Assembly: GCF_002479325.1 (NCBI RefSeq)
Contig: NZ_DLMO01000075.1
Location: forward strand, 14,584 to 46,398
Direction of reading: 5' to 3'
From: Brevundimonas sp. UBA7534
Lineage (GTDB): Bacteria; Pseudomonadota; Alphaproteobacteria; Caulobacterales; Caulobacteraceae
DNA: 31,815 bases
Below the pieces are notes generated by a model that saw nothing but the letters and a program-made list of their open reading frames with translations, searched no databases and had not been told where the DNA came from. The translations under genes were made by a program, and so were the position numbers. This document shows, in pieces, positions 24,886 to 31,815 of the stretch (position 1 is its first letter; each line of letters starts with the position of its first letter).

Positions 24886-24888
24886 TCC

Positions 24889-27800
24889 ATGAACATCTCC
24901 CGTTTCTTCATCGACCGGCCCATCTTCGCGATGGTGCTGTCGGTGGTGATCACCATCATCGGCGTGTTCGCCTATCCGCTGCTGCCCCTGTCGCAGTATC
25001 CGGAGATCGCGCCGCCCACGATCACCATCAACGCCGCCTATCCCGGCGCCTCGGCCGAGACCCTGGCCGAAACCGTCGCCGCCCCTATCGAGCAGGAGGT
25101 GAACGGCGTCGAGAACATGCTCTACATCTCCTCGTCCTCGACCTCGGACGGGGCGGTGGCGATCACCGTCACCTTCAATCCGGGCACCAATCTGGATGAC
25201 GCCCAGGTGCTGGTTCAGAACCGCGTGGCCCTGGCCGAGCCCAGGCTGCCCGAGGCGGTGCGCCAGACCGGCATCACGGTCAACAAGGCCGAGAGCGGCT
25301 TCCTGATGATCCTGGGGCTGACGTCGCCTGGCGAGGTGCTGAGCAACGACTATGTCGGCAACTACGCCAACTCGACGCTGCGCGACCGCCTGTTGCGGAT
25401 CGAAGGCGTCGGCACGGTCCAGGTGTTCGGCGGCGGCAACTATTCGATGCGGGTCTGGATCGACCCGGCCAAGGCGGCCGAGCGCGGTCTGACAGGACCG
25501 GACATCGTCGCTGCCCTGCGCGCCCAGAACGTCCAGGCCGCGGCCGGCTCCATTGGCCAGCCGCCCTTCCCGAACAACGCTTCCGCCTTCCAGCTGCCGG
25601 TGCAGGTTCAGGGACGTCTGACGGATCCCAACGAATTCGCCAACGTCGTCCTGAAGACGGACGCGCAAGGTCGCGTGACCTACCTGCGCGACGTGGCGCG
25701 GATCGAGCTGGGGGCTCAAGACTACGGCATCCGCGGCTTCTTCGACGGCGAACGCGGCGTCGGCCTGGCCATCGTGCAGCAGCCGGGCGCCAACGCCCTG
25801 GGCACCGCCGAGCGGGTGCTGGCCGAGGTCGATGCGGTGAAGGCCGAACTGCCGCAAGGCATGTCCATCTCCGTCCCCTACAACCCGACCGAATTCGTCG
25901 CCGCGTCGGTGGAGTCGGTGGAGCACACCCTGGTCGAGGCCGTGATCCTGGTCGTGATCGTGGTGCTGGTCTTCCTGCAGACCTGGCGCGCCGCCATCAT
26001 CCCGATCGTGGCCATCCCGATCGCCCTGGTCGGCACCTTCGCGGTGCAGCTGGCCTTGGGCTATTCGATCAACTCCCTGTCCCTGTTCGCCTTGGTTCTG
26101 GCCGTCGGCATCGTCGTCGACGACGCCATCGTGGTGGTGGAGAACGTGGAGCGGGCCATCAGCGAAGGGCTGTCGCCCAAGGAGGCCGCCTATCGTTCGA
26201 TGCAGGAGGTCTCCGGCGCCCTGATCGCCATCGGCCTGGTGCTGGTTTCGGTGTTCGTGCCGACCATGTTCGTGCCCGGCATCCCCGGCATCTTCTATCG
26301 CCAGTTCGCCGTGGTGATCGCCTCGGCGTCGGTGATCTCCCTGTTCGTGTCGCTGACGCTGTCGCCGGCCATGGCCGCGCTGCTGCTGAAGCCGCACAAG
26401 GACCACGAGACGCATGGCCGCAAGCCCGGCCTGTGGGGCTCGGTCGTCTATTACGTCGGTTGGGGCGGTCGGAAGTTCAACGAGGGCTTCGACTGGCTGT
26501 CCGATCGTTATGGCCGCCTGACCGCGCGCCTGGTCCGCACCGTGACCATCGTGCTGATCGTCTATGTCGGCCTGCTGGGCGTCACGGCCTGGCGCCTGAT
26601 GGACACCCCCACCGGCTTCATCCCGGAGCAGGACCAGGGCTTCCTGATCGGCGTCATCCAACTGCCCGCCGGCGCCTCGCTGGATCGGACCCAAGACGTG
26701 ATGATGCGCGCGCGGGAAATCATCCAGGGCACCGACGGCGTGGACGGCACCGTGGCCTTCGCGGGCCTGGACGGGTCCAGCTTCAGCTTCGGCTCGAACG
26801 CGGCGACCATCTTCGTTCGCCTGAAGCCGCACGCCGAGCGCTCTCGCGAGGAGGCGGCCACGGCCCTGGCTGGCGCCATCACCCAGGCCACCGGATCGAT
26901 CTCCGACGCCAACATCTTCGTCATCGCGCCGCCCGCGGTCCAGGGTCTGGGCAACGGCAACGGCTTCAAGATGATGATCCAGGATACCTCGGGCGCGGGC
27001 TATCGCGCGCTTGAGGGGGCGACCTTCGCCATGATGGGCGCGGCAGCCCAGGCCCCGGATCAGGTGAACCAGGTCTTCTCGACCTACAACACCGGTTCGC
27101 CGCGGATCGAGGCCGACGTCGACCGCGACAAGGCCCTGATGCTGGGTGTGCAGCCGTCGGCCGTGTTCGACACCCTGGGCGTCTATCTGGGCTCGTCCTA
27201 CGTCAACGACTTCAACTATCTGGGGCGCACCTTCCGGGTGACGGCCCAGGCGGAGCCGACGGCGCGCGACGACATCGCCGACATCGCCAACCTGAAGACG
27301 CGTTCCGACAGCGGCGCCATGGTGCCGATCGGCTCGGTGGCCAATCTGAGGGACGATTCCGGCCCGTCGCGGATCGTGCGCTACAACCTGTTCCCGGCGT
27401 CCGAGCTTCAGGGCCAGCCGGCGGCGGGCGTGTCGTCCGGCCAGGCGCTGGACGTCATGGAGCAGATGGCCGGCCAGACGCTGCCGCAGGGCTTCTCCTA
27501 CGAATGGACCGAACTGGCGCTGCAACAGAAGGCGGCGGGGTCGGGCGCGACGCTCATCTTCATGATGGCGGTGGTGTTCGTCTTCCTGGTGCTGGCGGCG
27601 CAGTACGAGGCCTTTACCCTGCCGATGGCGGTCATCCTGATCGTGCCGATGTGTCTTCTGGCGGCCATGCTGGGGGTCAACATCCGTGGTCTGGACAACA
27701 ACATCCTGGTCCAGATCGGCCTGGTGGTGCTGATCGCCCTGGCGGCCAAGAACGCCATCCTGATCGTGGAGTTCGCCAAGCAGGCCGAGGAGGAGGGCAT

Positions 27801-28152
27801 GAACCGCTTCGATGCGGCCGTGTCCGCCGCCAAGACCCGCCTGCGGCCGATCTTGATGACGTCCTTCGCCTTCATCCTGGGCGTCGTGCCCCTGATGCTG
27901 GCGTCCGGTCCGGGTGCGGAAATGCGCCAGGCGCTGGGCACGTCGGTCTTCTCCGGCATGCTGGGCGTGACCTTCTTCGGCCTGCTGTTCACCCCGGTCT
28001 TCTACGTCGTCATGCGGTGGGTGTCGGGCAAGCTGCCGGCGTCCCACAAGCCGACGCCGAAGGCAGAGCCGGTCCGCTACGACCAACCTTCCGACCTGAC
28101 CGATCCCGACGCGCCGGCGCCCGCGACCGGCCTGGGAGGGGATATCCGATGA
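24889..28152 (+). CDS. RND multidrug efflux pump, inner-membrane subunit (HAE1 family)
   Basis: Proton-driven exporter of hydrophobic or amphiphilic drugs. The 1087-aa protein starts MNISRFFIDRPIFAMVLS, the usual AcrB/MexF N-terminus. Twelve spans and two large periplasmic loops are inferred from the hydrophobicity pattern. The proton-relay motif GIVVDDAIVVVENVER (407-422) contains Asp411-Asp412, corresponding to Asp407-Asp408 of AcrB. A matching second-half motif LIALAAKNAILIVEFAK carries the relay lysine. The C-terminal tail (about 1055-1087) is rich in Pro, Lys and Asp and looks cytoplasmic. The AcrB/MexF/BpeF type is likely; the substrate is unknown. The start is 3 nt after the adaptor stop and the stop overlaps the channel gene by 4 nt. 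Confidence 0.96.
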   Translation: MNISRFFIDRPIFAMVLSVVITIIGVFAYPLLPLSQYPEIAPPTITINAAYPGASAETLAETVAAPIEQEVNGVENMLYISSSSTSDGAVAITVTFNPGTNLDDAQVLVQNRVALAEPRLPEAVRQTGITVNKAESGFLMILGLTSPGEVLSNDYVGNYANSTLRDRLLRIEGVGTVQVFGGGNYSMRVWIDPAKAAERGLTGPDIVAALRAQNVQAAAGSIGQPPFPNNASAFQLPVQVQGRLTDPNEFANVVLKTDAQGRVTYLRDVARIELGAQDYGIRGFFDGERGVGLAIVQQPGANALGTAERVLAEVDAVKAELPQGMSISVPYNPTEFVAASVESVEHTLVEAVILVVIVVLVFLQTWRAAIIPIVAIPIALVGTFAVQLALGYSINSLSLFALVLAVGIVVDDAIVVVENVERAISEGLSPKEAAYRSMQEVSGALIAIGLVLVSVFVPTMFVPGIPGIFYRQFAVVIASASVISLFVSLTLSPAMAALLLKPHKDHETHGRKPGLWGSVVYYVGWGGRKFNEGFDWLSDRYGRLTARLVRTVTIVLIVYVGLLGVTAWRLMDTPTGFIPEQDQGFLIGVIQLPAGASLDRTQDVMMRAREIIQGTDGVDGTVAFAGLDGSSFSFGSNAATIFVRLKPHAERSREEAATALAGAITQATGSISDANIFVIAPPAVQGLGNGNGFKMMIQDTSGAGYRALEGATFAMMGAAAQAPDQVNQVFSTYNTGSPRIEADVDRDKALMLGVQPSAVFDTLGVYLGSSYVNDFNYLGRTFRVTAQAEPTARDDIADIANLKTRSDSGAMVPIGSVANLRDDSGPSRIVRYNLFPASELQGQPAAGVSSGQALDVMEQMAGQTLPQGFSYEWTELALQQKAAGSGATLIFMMAVVFVFLVLAAQYEAFTLPMAVILIVPMCLLAAMLGVNIRGLDNNILVQIGLVVLIALAAKNAILIVEFAKQAEEEGMNRFDAAVSAAKTRLRPILMTSFAFILGVVPLMLASGPGAEMRQALGTSVFSGMLGVTFFGLLFTPVFYVVMRWVSGKLPASHKPTPKAEPVRYDQPSDLTDPDAPAPATGLGGDIR

Positions 28153-29582
28153 TCCGATCCAAGACCCAGACCATCCTGACCGCGGCAGCCGCCAGCGCCC
28201 TGCTCGCCGCCTGCGCGGTCGGGCCGAAGGCGCCTGTCGCCGACCTGCCTGTCGCGGGGACGGGCGCCCTGATCGGCTCGGCCAATCCGGCCGTGTCGAC
28301 CGCCCAGGCGCGGGACGACTGGTGGCGGCTGTACGACGACCCCACGCTGGACGGCCTGATCCAGCAGGCGTTCGCCGAGAACAACCAGCTGGAAGCCGCC
28401 TTCGCCAATCTGCGCGCCGTGCGGGCCTCGCTGTCCGAAGCACGCACCGGACGGCTGCCGACGACCTCGACCAGCGCCGCCTACCAGCGCAGCCGCGCCT
28501 CGGCTGCGACGGTCCAGGGCCTGCCTCCGGGCCAAGACGCGCCCGAGATCGACACCTATGACGTCGGACTGGACGCCTCCTACGAGATCGACCTGTTCGG
28601 CCGAGTGGAATCGACCATACGCGCCGCGCGGGCCGACGTGCGAGCCGCCGAGGCCGCCTTCGCCACCGTGCAGGTCACGGTCGCCGCCGAGACGGCGCGG
28701 GCCTATGCCGACACCTGTTCGGCCAACGCCCAGATCGCGGTCGCCGAACAGAGCCTGGGTCTGCAACGCGACACGCTGCGCCTGACCGAGCGCCTGCTGG
28801 AGGGCGGGGCCGGCACCGGTCTGGACGTCGCCAGCGCGCGTGCGGCCGTCGCCCAGACGGCGGCGACCCTGCCGACCCTGCGCGCCGCCCGCAACGAGGC
28901 CCTGTTCCGCCTCGCCACCCTGACCGGCGTGACGCCGAGCGAGGCCAGCCAGGCGGCCGCCGCCTGCGCGCGGCCGCCCCAGCTCAGCCAGCCCATTCCG
29001 GTCGGCGACGGCGCCCAGCTGCTGGCCCGCCGACCCGACGTGCGCCAGGCCGAAGCCGATCTGGCGGCGGCGGCGGCGCGGGTAAATGTGGCCACCGCGG
29101 ATCTGTTCCCGTCGATCAGCCTTGGGGGCTCCATCGGGTCCACGGCGCTGGACTCGGACGGCCTGGGCGACAGCGAGAACTTCCGCTTCAGCTTCGGCCC
29201 GCTGATCAGCTGGTCCTTCCCCAACGTCTTCGCGGCGCGGGCGCGGATCCAGCAGGCCGGCGCCCTGTCCGACGCCGCCCTGGCGACCTTCGACCAGACG
29301 GTGCTGGGCGCGCTGCAGGAGACCGAGACCGCACTGTCCAACTACGCCAACGAGTTGGATCGCCGCGCGGCCCTGACCGAGGCGCGCGACCAGGCGGCCC
29401 GCGCGGCCGACCTGTCGCGCCAGCGCTTCAATGCGGGCGCGGACAGCTTCCTGCTGGTGCTGGACGCCGAACGCACCCAGGCGGCGGCCGAGGCGGCGCT
29501 GGCGCAATCCGACGCCCTGGTTTCGACCTATCAGATCGCCCTGTTCAAGGCGCTGGCCGGCGGCTGGACGCCGCAGGTCTGA
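28149..29582 (+). CDS. Outer-membrane efflux channel, NodT family lipoprotein
   Basis: TolC-like trimeric channel completing the tripartite pump. The 477-aa product starts at ATG 28149, which overlaps the pump stop (ATGA) and follows GGAGGGG. The lipobox LLAAC places lipidation at Cys22. DDWWRLYDDPTLDGLIQQAF (about 56-75) is the usual opening of the NodT/OprM group. Two repeated OEP helical/beta units follow, with LLARRPDVRQAEADLAAAAARV (about 294-315) as the strongest family signature and RFNAGADSFLLVLDAERT near the C-terminus. A longer in-frame extension from 27504 lies inside the pump gene and is rejected. No clear terminator follows before the convergent gene 27 bp away. Confidence 0.94.
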   Translation: MIRSKTQTILTAAAASALLAACAVGPKAPVADLPVAGTGALIGSANPAVSTAQARDDWWRLYDDPTLDGLIQQAFAENNQLEAAFANLRAVRASLSEARTGRLPTTSTSAAYQRSRASAATVQGLPPGQDAPEIDTYDVGLDASYEIDLFGRVESTIRAARADVRAAEAAFATVQVTVAAETARAYADTCSANAQIAVAEQSLGLQRDTLRLTERLLEGGAGTGLDVASARAAVAQTAATLPTLRAARNEALFRLATLTGVTPSEASQAAAACARPPQLSQPIPVGDGAQLLARRPDVRQAEADLAAAAARVNVATADLFPSISLGGSIGSTALDSDGLGDSENFRFSFGPLISWSFPNVFAARARIQQAGALSDAALATFDQTVLGALQETETALSNYANELDRRAALTEARDQAARAADLSRQRFNAGADSFLLVLDAERTQAAAEAALAQSDALVSTYQIALFKALAGGWTPQV

Positions 29583-29609
29583 CGCCACGCGAGGAAGGCT
29601 GGGCGGGCG

Positions 29610-30512
29610 TCAGATGCCCAGGATCCAGCCTTCTTCCTGCTCCACCCGTTCGATCAGTTCAGGCGTGGCCGACTTGGGCGGGGCGAAGGCGCCGGCCAGG
29701 TCGCCCGCGTCGTCCAGACGGGCCAGGGCCTCGGCCGTGGCGCGGACCTGAGCCTGGTCCTTGTATTCCCCTTCGGCCGGCCGGGCGTCGAACATCGACG
29801 GCCACACCTCGACCACCAGGGCCGACAGGGGCTCCACGTCGTCGGGCGTCAGGGCGCGCCAGCCCGTGCCGAAGGGCCAGACGGCGCCCGACGGCCCCAG
29901 GGCTTCCAGCAGGCGGCGCACGGCGGGGATGCCGACCAGGGTCTGGCCGCCGACCGCGCCGGCGCCGTGCATCTGCCAGACGCTCTTGGGCTGGAGCCGG
30001 CCCTTGCGCGCCGCGTCCTCGGCGGCGCGGAACTCGGGGATGTCGCCCGTGCCCTGTGGCGGTTTGGTCGTGGTCAGCCAGCGCTGCGCCTGCTTGGCCG
30101 GCGCGCCCCACAGGGGCCAGGCTTCGTCGGTCATCAGCCGGTTCATTTTGGCCGCTACCTGATAGCGGTTGTTGGTGTTGTCGGCCTTGTCGACCACGTT
30201 CGCGGCGATGAACTTCCACATCGCCTGCCACGGCGTTCCCGACAGCTTCAGCCGCGTGGCCGTGCCCGCCGGATAGCCCAGGTTGAAGTCGAAGCCGACC
30301 AGCACCCGGTCGCCGCGCTTGCGGTGATCGGCCAGCAGGCTGTTCAGCAGGGCCTCGCCCTCGGCGCGGGTCGCCACATTGTGGGTCTCCGTATAGAGGC
30401 GAAAGCGCACGTCGCGTTTGGCCACCCCGATCCACAGCGAGTTGTCGCCCAGCTTCCGGGTCTCGGCGGCGGTCCAGTCGGCCACGATGTAGGCGTCGAA
30501 AAGGCGGGCCAC
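29610..30512 (-). CDS. Conserved hypothetical protein, possible RNase H-like fold
   Basis: 300-aa soluble protein with no signal peptide or membrane span. Start is GTG 30512 preceded by GGAG. Two segments stand out: AYIVADWTAAETRK (7-20, Asp12) and VLVGFDFNLGYPAG (70-83, Asp75), strand-Asp patterns like those of DUF429/RNase H-like proteins. Related alphaproteobacterial proteins have, I believe, been annotated as cobalamin or molybdopterin-guanine dinucleotide biosynthesis proteins, but nothing in the sequence or neighbours supports either pathway. The C-terminal half contains QMHGAGAVGGQTLVGIPAVRRL and WRALTPDDVEPLSALVVEVWPS. No function is assigned. It is convergent with the efflux channel and separated from the upstream small membrane gene by a possible terminator. 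Confidence 0.75.
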   Translation of the reverse strand: MARLFDAYIVADWTAAETRKLGDNSLWIGVAKRDVRFRLYTETHNVATRAEGEALLNSLLADHRKRGDRVLVGFDFNLGYPAGTATRLKLSGTPWQAMWKFIAANVVDKADNTNNRYQVAAKMNRLMTDEAWPLWGAPAKQAQRWLTTTKPPQGTGDIPEFRAAEDAARKGRLQPKSVWQMHGAGAVGGQTLVGIPAVRRLLEALGPSGAVWPFGTGWRALTPDDVEPLSALVVEVWPSMFDARPAEGEYKDQAQVRATAEALARLDDAGDLAGAFAPPKSATPELIERVEQEEGWILGI

Positions 30513-30535
30513 GGCGGGCTCCTTCGGGGGATGCG

Positions 30536-30571
30536 AAAAAGGGGGAACGAGCCGTCGCTTCTAGCGCTCCC
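30536..30571 (-). terminator. Possible intrinsic terminator downstream of the small membrane protein gene
   Basis: Read on the - strand, GGGAGCG (30571-30565) can pair with CGTTCCC (30549-30543), one G-T pair, followed by CC and five T residues. The 15-nt loop makes the structure modest. It lies in the 92-bp spacer between the gene ending at 30605 and the gene starting at 30512; the same spacer must hold the start signals of the latter. Confidence 0.4.
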
Positions 30572-30604
30572 GCGCGGGGATCGAAAGCCCCCGAACGCGG
30601 CCGC

Positions 30605-31120
30605 TCAACCCTTCAGCAGCGCTTCCAGGTGCGACAGCCAACGCCGGCCCAGCCGCAGGGCTTCACCGGGCGATCCGGTCGGGGCGGGCAGGGCGGCGTC
30701 CCACAGCGCCAGTTCGAATTCCGGGCTCCGGGCGTCGGCGAACATCAGCCGCAGCACCACCTGTTCGGCGTCGGGCGCCATGACGTCCAGCGCCTTGCGC
30801 GCCTCGCCGCGGCGGACCCGGGCGACGACATGGCCGTCGACGATGATCTCGCCCCCGTCCACCTCCTGGAAATGATAGGCCAGGCCGTGGGCGCCGTTGG
30901 CCCACAGGACTACGACCTGTTCGACGTCGAAGTTCAGGGCGCAGGCCTTGCCTTCGCCGACCGCCATCGCCTCGACCTCGGGGGCGGCGCCCAACGCCTT
31001 GAGCAGGGCGCGCCGCATCCGCCGGGACGGCTCCATCCACCAGGACAGGCCCAAGGCCAGCGTCGTCAGGAGCGCGGCCGCCAGGGCGACCAGAAGGACC
31101 ACCCGGAAGGCGTCGGCCAT
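30605..31120 (-). CDS. Small membrane-anchored protein of unknown function
   Basis: 171 aa with a single N-terminal hydrophobic segment (about 6-27, VVLLVALAAALLTTLALGLSWW in part), then a positively charged stretch (EPSRRMRRAL) and a soluble domain of mixed strands and helices. The charge pattern suggests an N-out or anchored topology with the domain in the cytoplasm, but this is uncertain. It starts 5 nt after the exodeoxyribonuclease III stop and is very likely in the same transcript. I recognise no family. The longer frame reaching 31474 runs through the nuclease gene and is not used. Confidence 0.7.
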   Translation of the reverse strand: MADAFRVVLLVALAAALLTTLALGLSWWMEPSRRMRRALLKALGAAPEVEAMAVGEGKACALNFDVEQVVVLWANGAHGLAYHFQEVDGGEIIVDGHVVARVRRGEARKALDVMAPDAEQVVLRLMFADARSPEFELALWDAALPAPTGSPGEALRLGRRWLSHLEALLKG

Positions 31121-31125
31121 GACGC

Positions 31126-31815
31126 TCAGGCCTCCAGGTCCAGGTCGATCACCACCGGCACGTGGTCGCTGGGCTTCTCCATGTCGCGCGCGTCGCGATG
31201 GGTCTCGATGCCGCGAAAGCGGTCCGCCGCCTGCGGAGACAACAGGGCGAAGTCGATGCGGATGCCGTGATCGCGCTGCCAGGCGCCCGCCTGATAGTCC
31301 CAGAAGGTGTAGGTCCCAGCCGGCTCGTCGCCCAACTCGTGGGAATCCGACAGGCCCAGGTTCTTCAGGGCGCGAAAGGCGCGGCGGCTCTCGGGCTGGA
31401 ACAGGGCGTCGTCGGTCCAGGCGGAGGGGTTGCGGGCGTCCTCGGGGGTGGGGATGACGTTGTAGTCTCCGCACAGCGCCAGCGGTTCCTCATACGCCAT
31501 CAAGGCGCGCGCATGGGCGTTCAGCCGCTCGAACCAGGCCAGCTTGTAGCCGAACTTCTCGGTCCCGATGGGATTGCCGTTGGGCAGATAGATCGCCCCC
31601 ACCCGGACTGGGCGGGGCGCTTCGATCAGGGCTTCCAGATACCGCGCCTGCTCGTCCGCCTCGTCTCCCGGCAGGCCGCGCCGGATGTCGGAAAGGGGAT
31701 GTTTCGAGAGCAGGGCGACGCCGTTGTAGGATTTCTGACCGTGTGTCTCGACATTGTAGCCCAGGCTTTCGAACGCCTCGCGCGGGAACTTCTCGTCCAC
31801 GCACTTGATCTCCTG
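31126..31815 (-). CDS. xth: Exodeoxyribonuclease III, 5' end cut by the window edge
   Basis: Base-excision-repair AP endonuclease and 3'-5' exonuclease of the endonuclease/exonuclease/phosphatase superfamily. The 229 visible residues begin in the metal-binding motif QEIKCVDEKFP, so roughly the first 30 residues are missing. Downstream are NGVALLSKHP, IYLPNGNPIGTEKF, CGDYNVIPTPEDARNP (catalytic Asp and Asn), RIDFALLSPQ and the terminal SDHVPVVIDL with the catalytic Asp-His pair. All ExoIII active-site segments in the visible part are intact. The frame is open to the right edge and I see no internal start that fits the family. It heads a likely operon with the small membrane protein gene. Confidence 0.93.
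   Translation of the reverse strand, partial: QEIKCVDEKFPREAFESLGYNVETHGQKSYNGVALLSKHPLSDIRRGLPGDEADEQARYLEALIEAPRPVRVGAIYLPNGNPIGTEKFGYKLAWFERLNAHARALMAYEEPLALCGDYNVIPTPEDARNPSAWTDDALFQPESRRAFRALKNLGLSDSHELGDEPAGTYTFWDYQAGAWQRDHGIRIDFALLSPQAADRFRGIETHRDARDMEKPSDHVPVVIDLDLEA

Noticed and set aside
27504..28148. N-terminal extension of the NodT-family channel
   Set aside because: The extension lies in another frame of the pump gene; ATG 28149 has GGAGGGG upstream and gives a proper lipoprotein signal.
22933..28443. Very long - strand open frame (about 1836 codons) spanning tetR and the efflux genes
   Set aside because: Only the last 189 codons look like a protein (TetR). The rest is antisense to adaptor, pump and channel, is rich in Arg/Gly/His/Gln, and reflects stop-poor high-GC DNA.
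29580..29621. Inverted repeats TGACGCC/GGCGTCA and CTGGGC/GCCCAG between the efflux channel and the convergent gene as a terminator
   Set aside because: Long loops, short arms and no T-run; partly a by-product of both stop regions. Not strong enough to annotate.

Overview
The window is about 31.8 kb of high-GC DNA. It is densely coded, with short intergenic gaps and many start/stop overlaps. Several features together point to an alphaproteobacterium of the Caulobacterales, most like Brevundimonas or Caulobacter: a large Caulobacter/Xanthomonas-type TonB-dependent receptor beside a LacI regulator and amylolytic enzymes, a TorF-type porin beside amtB, and a NodT-type RND efflux operon. The genus is inferred from gene content and style only. 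I see no rRNA, tRNA, CRISPR array, insertion sequence or phage gene, so this looks like core or stable accessory chromosome.

Region 1 (1-5339, + strand) is a branched-chain amino-acid operon: the end of an unidentified gene, then leuA, ilvE, leuC, leuD and leuB. Every junction overlaps (1, 17, 8, 8 and 1 nt). LeuA has all catalytic motifs but stops where the C-terminal leucine-sensing domain normally begins. Region 2 (5340-7740) is nitrogen uptake: a 214-bp spacer rich in small TTGC/GCAA dyads, amtB with no glnK in view, a hairpin, a TorF-family outer-membrane protein and a strong terminator.

Region 3 (7745-21445) is a malto-oligosaccharide/starch utilisation locus. On the - strand are two operons: (a) GH97 alpha-glucosidase, MalY-like MFS transporter and GH15 glucoamylase; (b) secreted GH13 alpha-amylase and cytoplasmic GH13 alpha-glucosidase. 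On the + strand are a LacI-family regulator, divergent from (a), and a TonB-dependent receptor, divergent from (b). Both divergent promoter regions carry similar TTTGCA-repeat elements that are candidate operators of the LacI protein. The inferred flow is: oligosaccharides enter by the receptor, are cut in the periplasm by GH13, GH97 and GH15 enzymes, cross the inner membrane by the MFS permease, and are finished in the cytoplasm by the second GH13. A separate FHS-type sugar transporter (21583-22863) follows and could import released glucose.

Region 4 (22933-29582) is a TetR repressor divergent from a complete tripartite RND efflux operon (lipoprotein adaptor, inner-membrane pump, NodT-type outer-membrane factor). 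The divergent promoter holds a perfect 20-bp dyad and a degenerate second copy centred exactly 40 bp away. Region 5 (29610-31815, - strand) contains exodeoxyribonuclease III (cut by the window edge), a small membrane-anchored protein of unknown function, and a conserved protein that may have an RNase H-like fold.
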